Shown: piece by piece, positions 23,894 to 34,883 of the stretch | How the letters are laid out: each line of letters begins with the position of its first letter | Position numbering within the stretch: the first letter of the stretch is position 1 | Origin: Petrosia ficiformis | Taxonomy: Eukaryota; Porifera; Demospongiae; Haplosclerida; Petrosiidae | Assembly (NCBI GenBank): GCA_947044365.1 | Contig: OX345636.1 | Coordinates: 28,872,466-28,936,465, forward strand | Direction of reading: 5' to 3' | Length of the DNA stretch: 64,000 nt | Program-made: the position numbers and the translations under genes | Notes under the pieces: generated by a model | What the model was told of the DNA's origin: nothing | The model's database searches: none | Seen by the model: only the letters and a program-made list of their open reading frames with translations

Positions 23894-26870
23894 TTAATGC
23901 TGTAAAGCCTGTTCTCCCTTGTGGTGGGTTGATCGAAAATAGTACTTGGTTGTAATGTCATTGTATTTTTCTAACCCTTGCTGTGTAAAAGCCAGAAGTG
24001 AGCCGTGAAGTTGAATAAAGTCTCCTGCATGTTGTGCCATAGCATGGATGTAGGGAGTAACAGCACTTGAATGGTAAATGGAGACAAATTTAACAACCCA
24101 TTCTTTGCATTGTATTTTGTATTGAACAATATCCTCAGTAGCTATCTCACTTGGTTTCTGTGAAAGATGTTGTTGATTGATGTCTAGCAGCTTTGTCCAT
24201 AGAAACTGAATTCTAAGAACCTCTTCATTAAGTTTGGGAAGCATTTGAGCAATCTGAATATTACAAAACACCTTAAGCTTCTCTGGACCAGTCAGTGACC
24301 TATGTTTTAACATCTTTGAATTCTGCCCAACAAAAAAACGAAAATTGGGTATGTTGAGACTTGTTACAAATTCTTCAAAGGTTAGCTTCTTAATCCTGTC
24401 TATGGCATCGTGCCTTTTCATTTCAATAATTAAACGATCAATAAGAACATCTGACACACGCAAGAAAAGATGTAGATTGTCGATTACAACATGGGTTAGT
24501 GGAATCGACTTAAAGAGAGGCTCATGTGATACATTGTATTTTTTTTTAGATATAGGAAGCTTAGAAAGACGAATATTTTCTTCAATGGTTCTAGCTCCAC
24601 TGGATTCACTACAAATTGACCATTGCTTGTCCATATTCCAACGTTCCTCTGCCGAACATTTACACCAAATACATGAATAATTACTACTGGCACTATCAAT
24701 TCCAGTAATGCAGGCTAAAAATTTCCAATCTCCACCAAGGTAGTATACTATCTGATATGTCACTCCATCAACCTCGATTGCTTTCAGAGTTTCAACTTCC
24801 TCTCATATGTCAGCAAGTGCATTATACTCAGGAAAAAATAACCATTTCACATACAGTGTGAAAGTAGTGTAATTCATTGTGATTTTAATGATTACACAAC
24901 AAAAACACATTATCAATTTTGCAACACAGATGTACCATACACAACAGTTGTAGAAAATGCAATGATTGCATGAATTGTTGCGAATTTTACAATGATAAAA
25001 GTACACAGCCAATTATTAAAAACAAAAGCTGATATTAAAATCATTTATACACAGTTTTCTAATATATTTCAATGTCCTCAATTGATAATCCTCCTTGTTT
25101 TTTTAAAATTACAACTGAATCTTTAACGAGTGTATTACCAAAGCATATCAGCATATCTCTGAGACATTTCTTTGAAATTGGAATATCTAGTAAATCAGCT
25201 TGGAGGGAGATATCTTCAGCACTTATTTTTACCCCATAACTTTGATGTTTCATGTAACATCTACTGACTATAATTGCATCCTTGTCTTCTAAACGCTTTG
25301 AACATCTCCGAGAGAAAGAATGCAAGAAAATTAGTGCTTAAAAGCTATAGCAAATAAACCATTTACTCCATCATAATTATTGTACTACTCACTATATTTA
25401 AACTGTCTATCAGAGCTAAGTTCTCCGAAATTTGCTGTGCTCTCTTTAGTTCATAATCAGATCGGTCATCAATAATATCTGGATCTTCAACATCATTAAT
25501 ATTTTCCTTACTACATGTAGTTAGTTACTTCTCCTTTTTGTATATTGATCTATAAAATTTTTTTTTATGCACATGAATATTATCATATAAATTAAAATAG
25601 GTAACCATCTTTTCCATCATCCATTAGCTTTCTTTTCTTTCCCACCTTCACATTGTGAGAATGCAGAATCTAAATACAAGTATAATTTATAGCAATGATC
25701 TCATTAGCAGGTAAACAGAATAAAAAAGTACAGATAAAATTTACACATACCTTTTTTTTCAGCTTGAGAGGGTAGTGGTTTCAAACATTCCTGTACCTAT
25801 AAGTAACATTAATTTTATTGATGAATCATAATCATATAGAATAGTTATAAATTCTTAATAATTATCAAGCTACCCTTTTGTTTTTCCACTGTAGGTCTCG
25901 CACATTTATGTACCTGTATAATAATTAATTGATGGAACTAAAACCAAAATCTCTTCACCATTGTTAGTGTTCAAATTCACATATGTGTCGGGACAGCTGT
26001 TTGTATCCTACAATTCGACATGAAAGCCTATACACAGTCTATATTACAAACACAACCTTCAGTTTACAATCTTTTATGTGATGTCTACTTCGTTTCATGT
26101 CATTTATGACATAGCACACATGTTCTGAAGCTTTCACTTGGTCCAAAACAACTTTTGACCCATCCTCTAACATATAGGTCCCAAACAGCTTTTGTACTTC
26201 AGTGGATGTGACAATGCTATCTCTCAGTCGTCTATTTGTAGCTGCCTGCTCTTGGGTGGTACCAGAGCAAACTGACATACAACCAGATCCATCAAACTAC
26301 ATTTGATAGTAGAGATATCATAATTTAGTTAAAATGAAGTTACTTACCTCTGTCCCATGTACCATCCGTCGAATGATTGTGTTTAGTCTATTCCAGTGAA
26401 ACAAGGCAGCTCTTTCCACAGCTGAATGGGAAAGTTTTGACCGAAGCTGTGTTTTTGACAATTCCAACTCTACATTATCTAAACAGTAATGAAAATCATC
26501 CTAAGTTATTATTCATTTTTTCAGATGACTGACCATGAACATGACTTGAGCTTGTGGGAGTTACAGGTGACAGTGATAAAAGCTTGATTGGCGTAGGTTC
26601 AACATCTGAAAAAAGCATAATTTAATAAATTAATTATTAATATTATGTAATAACATGTGACCGAGTCTGAGAAAAAGGCGATTCTACCGCAATTATTGTA
26701 TAAGCCAAAATAGCTAATTTAGCGATCACTCGTCAAAGACGAGATTTTACTTGCTTTATGATTATAGGAAACTTACCCTTCCTCTGAGATAGTCTAAAGT
26801 CTTCCAGCTAGGTTTACTGTATTTGTAGGAGATGTTTTATGTGACCGTGCATCAGCCATTGCTGAATACC
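23894..26870 (-). pseudogene. Uncharacterised DDE-like transposase gene, spliced (lineage T)
   Basis: The 289-aa 3' ORF (24763-23894) starts near a second-Asp motif (YYLGGDWKFLACITGI). It then has a CxxC (YSCIWCKC), the DNLHLFLRVSDVLI helix, and an HxxxxH (TPYIHAMAQHAGDF) followed by GLEKYND. The C2C/H4H frame is known from several cut-and-paste transposase superfamilies with an RNase H fold. Upstream exon-like pieces with GT..AG borders extend to ATG 26862: 26278-26039 (KLFGTYMLEDGSKVVLDQVK), about 26480-26365, and about 26605-26530. In-frame stops occur near 24810 and in the first piece. It appears in the family I recall as common in sponge and coral genomes but unnamed. Treat assignment of the upstream exons to this locus as inference. 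Confidence 0.55.
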
Positions 26871-26947
26871 CAGAGTAGAAACAATGGAATATAACAAGGA
26901 CGCTAACGGATGAGTCCATAGCAACGCATAGCAACATACTTTCTTTA

Positions 26948-27566
26948 TTAAGGTGGTACTAGGGAGTGGGCGGATGCGACTCCAATCAGTTTCAAAATAG
27001 AATATTATATAATATGACTAACCTGGTGTAATGGCAACCTTCATATCGTCTAATCACCTTTATAGGGTCCTGGAAGTGATAAAACATATATAAAATGTCC
27101 ATTTTTGTAATCGCAATAAGTACAAAACGGAGAAAGCCACGCCCACCAATCATGGCATGTACCAAGTACAATGCATTTAGAAAAAACAAATAGAGCCGTT
27201 TTCTGGAAATTCATTTTACTTTTATAGTTACAAGAGGCTGAAGAAAGCTGAATTCTGTAGCTTTTCATTGAAACCATAAAATCTACCTTTCTAGGCACTA
27301 TCAAACTCCGATCTTTCTCAGAGACCAACTACAGTTACCCGCCATTGTTTCCCACCCACCGCCCCCTCCACCACCCGTGGGGCGTGTTTAGGTTTGTTTC
27401 TGAAAATAAACTATCAGTGAAAACATTTAGGCCCAATAATTATACCCCCGGGTGGGTGTGGCTTCCAAAAAATACAGAATGGAACCAGATTGTATGCAGC
27501 AAGAAGCTTCCAAGACTAGAAACTGATTGGAGTAGCATCCGCCCACGGAAAAGACTACAACCTTAA
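26948..27566. mobile_element. TTAA-flanked MITE, tandem copy 1
   Basis: Bounded by TTAA at both ends. The left end runs TTAAGGTGGTACTAGGGAGT. The reverse complement of the right end runs TTAAGGTTGTAGTCTTTTCC. Inside both, GTGGGCGGATGC.ACTCCAAT is shared as an inverted repeat. About 620 bp, no transposase; the small ORFs within are not genes. Confidence 0.85.
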
Positions 27567-27608
27567 TATGTTAACTTTCTTAATTAATGATACTGCTAAG
27601 TTTAACTG

Positions 27609-28228
27609 TTAAGGTGGTACTAGGGAGTGGGCGGATGCAACTCCAATCAGTTTCAAAATAGAATATTATATAATATGACTCTAACCTGGTGTAATGGCAA
27701 CCTTCATATCTTCTAATCACCTTTATAGGGTCCTGGAAGTGATAAAACATATATAAAATGTCCATTTTTGTAATCGCAATAAGTACAAAACGGAGAAAGC
27801 CACGCCCACCAATCATGGCATGCACCAAGTACAATGCATTTAGAAAAAACAAATAGAGCCGTTTTCTGGAAATTCATTTTACTTTTATAGTTACAAGAGG
27901 CTGAAGAAAGCTGAATTCTGTAGCTTTTCACTGAAACCATAAAATCTGCCTTTCTAGGCACTATCAAACTCCGATCTTTCTCAGAGACCAACTACAGTTA
28001 CCTGCCATTGTTTCACACCCACCGCCCCCTCCACCACCCGTGGGGCGTGTTTAGGTTGTTTCTGAAAATAAACTATCAGTGAAAACATTTAGGCCCAATA
28101 ATTATACCCCCGGGTGGGTGTGGCTTCCAAAAAATACAGAATGGAACCAGATTGTATGCAGCAAGAAGCTTGCAAGACTAGTAACTGATTGGAGTAGCAT
28201 CCGCCCACGGAAAAGACTACAACCTTAA
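27609..28228. mobile_element. TTAA-flanked MITE, tandem copy 2
   Basis: Near-identical to the copy 42 bp upstream, in the same orientation, with only a handful of substitutions and small indels. It has its own TTAA at each end. Close similarity means recent insertion or local duplication. Confidence 0.85.
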
Positions 28229-28259
28229 TTTTACTATCATAAAACAATAAATAAACAAC

Positions 28260-28760
28260 ATCTAAACTGATTTTTATAATGAAGATTGTCTCAGTGATAA
28301 TGAAAAAGGTATTGGTGATGATGAGAAAGGTCTCAGTAGTGATGTAACACCAGAGATTTTATACGCTAAAGAAAAGCCTAAAAAAAAGATTAATTTGTTC
28401 ACATACATGTGTTTTATTGTTTCATTATTAACACTACTTACCACTATTATTTATATAACAATAATTTTACACTTTGGTCTATTAATATAATAGGTATAGC
28501 TTTAAAACAGTGACAATTAATTAAACTTATAAATGATCTTAATTGTCACACCTAACATAGGTAAGTAAATATATATACATCAAAATCACATCTGTTTTCA
28601 ACAGTCTGGTGGTATATAATATTTTATACATACTTCAGCTAAACATCAATAATGACAACAGAATTTAATTAGTGTTACTCACTGTTTCTATCTGTCCATT
28701 TTGGCCATCATTGCTGAAGAATACTCTCTAATCTGGAAGTGAACTACAATATTTTAACTA
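28260..28760 (-). repeat. Dispersed repeat, copy on minus strand
   Basis: Read on the minus strand, about 450 bp matches 46,430-46,890 over its length, including GTAGTTCACTTCCAGATTAG and GAACAGATAGAAACAG-like blocks. The match spans an exon-like stretch with AG..GT borders, so it may be a duplicated gene piece. Confidence 0.6.
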
Positions 28761-29270
28761 TGTAGTAGTCTAAAAAACGATTACAAACTATCTAAATGCT
28801 AAAATAAATCTTTAAAAACCATTCCAACATCTTTCTGTACCACATGCTTACGTAAACGGAATGTAACACGGAAAACGTGAAAAAATTTAGAAATGGCTTT
28901 TTTAGGCATTTTAATTATTTTAGCTGTCAAACTTTGAGGGTGTGTAAGTTGTCAACGGAGCATGCAATTGCAAAATCGAAACCACCAGGATGTAGGTATG
29001 AAAATGGAGATTCCAATGATAACAATAACTCAATTATCAATTTTTGCGACAGAAGTGCCCTTTTCTCATTCTCGGTCACATATACTATGATATTTATGTT
29101 TTATTTGTTTGTTACACAAAAAAAAAACATTCTAGACTATAATATTACTTCTATAGACGACTTATTGTATAATATAATAATAATAAGTGGGAATAATTTG
29201 CCTGTTTAATTTCCTTAGCATATTGGCCTGCTTTTTATAATTTACTATGCTTTAGCAAATTATAATTATT
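28761..29270. other. No convincing gene
   Basis: A 110-aa ORF at 28877-29209 (+) has a hydrophobic segment (FSVTYTMIFMFYLFV), but no domain, no splice signals and no known relative. I treat it as chance or unresolved. Confidence 0.3.
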
Positions 29271-29279
29271 AATTTCCTT

Positions 29280-29548
29280 ACTATTGATGTTGATTTGATC
29301 ATCATTATACTTCCCTGCAGTCAATTTAGTGTAAATCACTTGGCCCCATCCAGACTTTGGGGGAAATAGTTTATTGCCTAAACATTTCACTGCTCTTTGG
29401 TTCCCCGTGGCTTCGTTGTAAGTCCACTCACTTTCTCCCCAAAAACACTCGACAAAGTTGATATCGAAACGCTGCCATCTTCATCTATCTCCACTTTGAT
29501 AGTTACACCATCATTTCCAGCCTTTATAAGAACATACTCCTCAGCCAT
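29280..29548 (-). pseudogene. TDP-43 N-terminal-domain-like exon
   Basis: Starts at ATG 29548: MAEEYVLIKAGNDGVTIKVE, then IDEDGSVSISTLSS. After one frame change near 29440 it reads WTYNEATGNQRAVKCLG and KLFPPKSGWGQVIYTKL. The order (EDGSVSISTL, then a YR/YN-P-like strand, then the P..GWG..Y ending) matches the TARDBP N-terminal oligomerisation domain, a DIX-like ubiquitin fold. No RRM follows downstream, so this is not TDP-43 itself. The break lies in a T5G4 homopolymer stretch and could be an assembly error. It may be a first exon whose partners are lost, or further downstream and unrecognised. Confidence 0.6.
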
Positions 29549-30386
29549 CTCCTTGGTATGAAATAGTATTAGACGTGTGAAAAACGCGACGTATTACTAG
29601 TTACACGCATGCGCATGCGCATGCATGTATGATTGAAAAAAAAGGTGGTAAAATATATAATTATGATATTGTGTAAAGATAGTAGCTTGAATCTTTAATC
29701 TGAATACTCAAGGCAAGTTTTGTTATAAACACTATCGTAATAATTGTGATGTTGTATTTCTTTAAACTTATAGGTACTTCCACTTTTCAGAAGCTGTTTG
29801 TATTCCTCTTGCTGTTGGAATCTGTAATCTACTATTCATTTAATACCAACACAGTTATTACCTTAGTTATATATATATATATATATACATTAATGGTGAG
29901 TAATGATAAATAAATATGTATTTTAGTATTGCTGATTCAGACATGTGAATGATTAGTCTGGCAAGCCACACCCTTCTCTTTGTCTAATTTAAATAGCGTT
30001 ACTACATAATTATAATGTACATCTTCTCTAATTATGTAATTGTGTACTTATGTAGTTTTAAATGTTGTTCATTACCTTTACTAATGCTTATTATGTGTAC
30101 ACTACTGTAATTGTGTATCATAATTAGTTTTAAATGTTGTTCATTACCTTTAGTTTACTAATTATTACTGCATGTATAGTACTCTAATTATAATTTAGAT
30201 ATAATTTGACATCATAAGTATTGTCAAACCCACAAGTGCTCTAACAGTTTTTCATGAATGACTATATAAGTATATAATGTATAATATAATTCTGACTTAT
30301 AATATAATCATAAACTTATGATTATATTATATATTATATAATCATAAACTAATGTAATAATGTTTATCATATTATTTTCTTGTAGA
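29549..30386. other. AT-rich intergenic with short tandem duplication
   Basis: (GCATGC)n-like stretch at 29,607-29,630; (AT)n at 29,869-29,887; a ~73-bp unit containing TTTTAAATGTTGTTCATTAC at about 30,054 and 30,127; palindromic TTATGATTATATTATATA-type sequence at 30,300-30,350. Nothing coding. Confidence 0.5.
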
Positions 30387-33282
30387 TGGCTCAAATGGCT
30401 AAACGAAGACGTACAGCTCCTTGTTTTTGTGTTCTATGCAATGGAAAAGAGAGGGACCATCAGTACGTACTGTTAAAGCTCACTTGTGCATGTCACAACA
30501 GCCACCCATACTGCCAACTTCTGTGATGATGATAATGATAATGAGCTTAACAGTAACATTGACATCGAACCATTAAAAGTTCCCAAACATCAAGTAAATG
30601 AGTTTATAGTTAGGGAAGTAACTACTAAGCTTATGCGAGGCCATTCAAGAGCAGCTATAGAAGAGCATTTAGCAAACCCTGCTAAGCTTGTTGGTGATGA
30701 TGTTATTCCTTTGAAATCACTTGGCTATGAGAACCCTCAACATTTTAAGGTATGTGCAAGTGCATCTCATTCAGAGTTGCTAAAGAGTAAAGTTGTCAGT
30801 CCTTGCTGTCAAAAATGTAAACGGAGTTGGGACACCTGTAGAGATTATTACTGCCTTGGTCTAAACTTCAAAGATTGGTTCTTAACACTCGCAGATTGTG
30901 AAAGACTTATGAGTCATTGGTTTAATATTCCTGTGCATTCTACTCTTGCTAATCAAACTGAGGTTTGGCATGGAAGTTGTTTTCGAGAGCTTTCCTACTT
31001 CTGGGATAATGCAAAAAAGAGTCTTCTCCCAGAAAAGTGTAGTGCATGTTCTCAGATCATCAGTTCAGAAACAATAGCTAATAATCTATCACAACCATTC
31101 TTGAGTGTGGACATGGCACAAATCTCTGTGCCATGCCCACACTGTGAGTCACAGTGTTTAATTGTACCAAGGTACATATTTGGTGACCCACGCAACCAAG
31201 TTGTACTAATCCATGAAGATGGGTGGAATCCACATATTCATTGGGGCCAGCACTCTATAAGTACCATCACCATAACTCATGGCTGTATGAGTAAGTTAGA
31301 ACAAAGTGATGCCAACCAAGCTCGTGTTTATTCATTTATCCCTATTCATCAACTGCCCTGCTCAGCGCCACATAAATTTGATGCCTTTTTTGAACCCCTT
31401 GTTAGTGAGATCGAAGATTTGTATATGGATGGGGCAGAAGTTTTTTTCAGAATGGCAGTCAGTGGACACTCATCAGAAAATGATGTTGCTAGACTGTGTG
31501 TATTGCCTCTTTTAATTATAGCAGACAGTAAGGCTCATGCTGAAATCGGACTTACTACAGCTGGTGGTTTTAAGGGGTGTTGTCGATGTTTCCTCAGTGG
31601 CCAATATATTCCCGAAAGGAGACACTACTATTATGGCCAATTTGGTCAGCGATTTCGTTTTCCAGCCCCTGCGCGTTTAGCTGATACTAACAGACAATTT
31701 GGAAAAGAAGTAGATGCTGCTACTTCATCTGCAGTGAGACAGCGAAAGACAACAGAAACAGGTGTAACAGGTGAGACAATTTTTTTCCAGTTTTATGACC
31801 TGTGTGGGTTTAACCCTGTCAAAGACCTAGTAGTAGATGTTATGCATGCATTGCTCTTAAACTCAGTAAAATCAGAGCTTGAAAACCATATATTGGGTGA
31901 CTTGGGACAAAATTCATCATTAAGAACTGAAGATAGATTGCCTGTTAATGGAGGTTTGCTAAGTAAGAAAGAGCTCTCACATGCTCTTGCAGCTGTCAAC
32001 TTCACAGTGGAGATGAAGGATGGACGAGTTCCTTCAATCAGTGAAACACATGTTAACTTTTCAAAACATAGGTTAGGTGGATGGACTGCCGAAGACTTAG
32101 CAAAATTTATCACTGTAGCACCATTCATTTTGCGAGGGCTAATTCCAAAACTTGCTTATGAATCAATATGTGTTTTGAATCAAATCTACACTCTTGTTTT
32201 CTCAAAGAGACTTCGGATTCAAGGATGGCTAAATGATCACACTATTATGCTAAAAACTCTTTTGTGGCATCATGCTATAATTTACGAAGAGCTCTATGGC
32301 CTTTCAGCTTGCACTGAGAATGTTGAATATTCATTACACATGACTGAAGATATAAGGAGACATGGTCCACTCGACAACTACTGGTGTTTCATGTACGAAA
32401 GAGAAGTTAAATATTATAAGCAGCAAACAACAAATATGAAATCAATGTGCAAAACATTTGCGGATAGGGAGGCACAACTTCATTTTGCAAGAGTCTTTTT
32501 AGGTACAAATTGCTTACCTTTAAACACACAAACATTTTGCCTTTCTTCGTTGAAAAAGGAGCCTATTCTGCTAAAGGCTTCCTCAGTTGATGAAGCAATC
32601 AGTTTGAAGGAGTTTATTGAAAGTAAATCAAATGAAATACATTTGGCTGAAGCTTTAGGGAATGGAATACTTTTAGGTGCAGGGATATTGGGTACGAAAA
32701 AATGGTGTTACACCATTAGGATGGTGTAATTATTGTATCTCTTTTAAGCGTATTGTTAGGGTTACTGACTTTGGGGTTGCCATTGTCTTTCGGAAAGGGG
32801 AGAATGGTGTTCTCCGTGACAGTGATTATGTGGACCGAGAATGGGTAGTTGAGATTAAGTCATTTCTCGTTTATGGACCACTAAATGGCCGCTATTTTTA
32901 TTTTGTAGATGGAGTATACTATGTTGCTAAATCCTTGAGTTCTACCCAAATTGATGTTGATGATTGGACTGGGCAACCAAAGCTTATACAACGGGACTTT
33001 AAACGACTTTGCATACAACCCTTAAATTTACTTGATAGAAAGGTAATTCTTCATAAGAACCAGATTTCTAATGCTACGTATTTTCTATCAATTGTTCTTG
33101 AAAAACCAATCAACTTGTTGAACCCTGTCGTACAACATTGCCCATCTAGAGGGGAAGTGGTAGAGATTCTTCTTGATGGAGCCACGAATATGGTATTAGT
33201 TGAATCAGTTGACGATGTCAATCAGAAATTTAATGGATATCGACTTGTAAAAGTTGGGGGACGTAATCCAAATATATTGTAA
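30387..33282 (+). pseudogene. CACTA (En/Spm) transposase, tnp2 type
   Basis: ATG 30387 (MAQMAKRRRTAPCFCVLCNG) gives a CVLC zinc-finger start. Two frame changes at 30450-30530 lead into the 747-aa ORF (30486-32729). It contains PCPHCESQCLIVPRYIFGD, a GCCRCFLSGQY finger, DLCGFNPVKDLVVDVMHALL with a catalytic Asp in the D-x-MH motif, and GPLDNYWCFMYEREVKYYK typical of tnp2/DUF4218 proteins. One more frame change near 32690 leads into the C-terminal ORF (32677-33282) with EWVVEIKSFLVYGPLNGRYF. Three single-base lesions in about 2.9 kb suggest a young copy or assembly errors. CACTA terminal repeats were not identified. Confidence 0.85.
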
Positions 33283-33299
33283 ATAATTTAATTATCTGT

Positions 33300-34110
33300 A
33301 TTACAGAACAGAATTGAGTATTGATATTTTGATTATATATGATGTCAATAAAATACAGTGTTTTGATAAATAACTTTGATGAAATGTAGATGGTAATGTT
33401 ACATGGGTAACTCCACAATAGCTGTAACATAACTCTGATAATGGTACATCCAGCAGTCTGAAATAAATAGTAATTACTAAAATAAAATTAGTACTATACT
33501 GACAAACCTTGCTAGATAAAAATGAATCATGTTTTTATGACAAACATAAATCTTCGATTTTATATCTGATGTGTAAGTAAGTATAGACTGTAAAGAACAT
33601 TTTGCTCTTTCATAATCACTTTGACTCTGAAAAGTTGTATAAAGTAAATAATTATACATGTATTGTTTTTAGCAGAACTCACAGCAAACTGATTTTCTTC
33701 CATTACGAAGGAAGGATTTCTATTCAATCCCACCTCCCTAAATGCATCTGAATATTCTACTCTAATGTCGTCTCTGAAGTCTGTATCGTGTAGTAAAATG
33801 TCTCTAGTCTGTTTCACCCGTGTTAATGTTGATGAGTATATGTAAATTGGTCTTTGTAATTGTTCTATTAACTGTTCTCCTGTCTTTCTAGCTTGTTGTT
33901 GTCCCGAATAAGTTAAAGTGCAATCACTGTCATCATTCATATGGAAGTAGTTTCCATGACGTATAAAGTAGATGTCTATATTGTTCATTTTGAATTTTTC
34001 ACTACTATTCTATAGTGAATGTTAATGTTGTATAAATTAATCTTGATAGCATTTATATTTACCTCTAGATCTTTTGGTTTCATTTTAGGGACAACTTGAT
34101 CTTCCATTTT
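33300..34110 (-). CDS. Histidine-phosphatase (phosphoglycerate-mutase-like) protein
   Basis: ATG 33988 begins MNNIDIYFIRHGNYFHMNDD. RHG is the phospho-accepting motif of the histidine phosphatase superfamily, followed by LTYSGQQQARKTGEQLIEQL and IYSSTLTRVKQTRDILL. Intron 33684-33629 joins the second exon (SQSDYERAKCSLQSI … VCHKNMIHFYLAR, the second-histidine region, where the usual HGN is HKN). A third exon from about 33460 (LLDVPLSELCYSYCGVTHVT) runs to a stop near 33300. The short length resembles PGAM5/STS-like proteins. A possible non-coding or alternative first exon (MEDQVVPKMKPKDLE) ends at about 34066 but does not join in phase. No inactivating lesion is seen, making this the best ordinary host gene in the window. 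Confidence 0.75.
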
Positions 34111-34271
34111 TTAATACCTTGCAGTCACATGGAGCTACTAAATTACAACCAAATTACCTAAGTGTTGATCAGATTTAGATTCAACTGATAGGGTGGCATG
34201 TTACCATGGTATCAACTTCCAATTTATAATTCACAACATTTATACAATGTGAAACTTCATATTGCATCATT

Positions 34272-34811
34272 TCATTGTAAATTAATGTGATTTATATATT
34301 TTAAGATGTGGAATATGAAATCAAAAACACAATTGTTGTAAAATTCATTGTGTTTTGTTGTAGAAAGCAAAATTGCAAACCTTGTAATATGAATTTTTTT
34401 TCCTGTGTTATACAGACCATCGTAATCTTCATTACTAGAAAATATGGCGAGTGGGTGGTTTCCATCACAGCTATAGGCAAGTGAGCCCTCTAAAACTGTA
34501 AAACCAAAATTTATTAGGTGAAGTCTCTTGCCCACCCATGTACCATCACCAGTTAATTTTACTCGAATTATATGGTCAACATTTACATCAGGTGATTTAA
34601 GGAGAATAGATATGCGTGCCCTCAGCCTCTCCTCAAGTGATTGCTGCACCCCCACAATGCCATTTGGAGTTTGACAAATGTTCCATAGCTTATTTAGTTC
34701 CATGATTCTTGCCTTGATCTTATAATGTCGTGGCATGTGTTTGCAGGCTTGAGCCAGTTCATGGTAAGCATCACCTGACACACAATAACGATCTTTCACA
34801 TATAACATCAT
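34272..34811 (-). pseudogene. Fragment of the same uncharacterised transposase family (lineage T)
   Basis: The ORF reads MMLYVKDRYCVSGDAYHELA, then MPRHYKIKARIMELNKLWNI, then VKLTGDGTWVGKRLHLINFGF, then CDGNHPLAIFSSNEDYDGL. The SGDGT/TGDGT motif is the expected first catalytic Asp of the family seen at 23.9-26.9 kb. This fragment stops just before the LGGD part that the other copy has, so the two copies complement each other. It begins at an exon-like border 72 bp from the hAT insertion at 34884. No downstream catalytic part is present. Confidence 0.6.
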
Positions 34812-34883
34812 GTTAATAGTATGAACTTCATCTTCATTTTATGTTTTGAATGAATGAAATTCATGTTTGATACTAGCACAAAC

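Noticed and set aside
27345..27566. 73-aa ORF near the MITE right end
   Set aside because: Lies within the TTAA element and overlaps its inverted repeat; not conserved as a reading in copy 2.
31793..32128. Minus-strand 111-aa ORF inside the CACTA gene
   Set aside because: Lies antisense to a conserved transposase region; no independent support.
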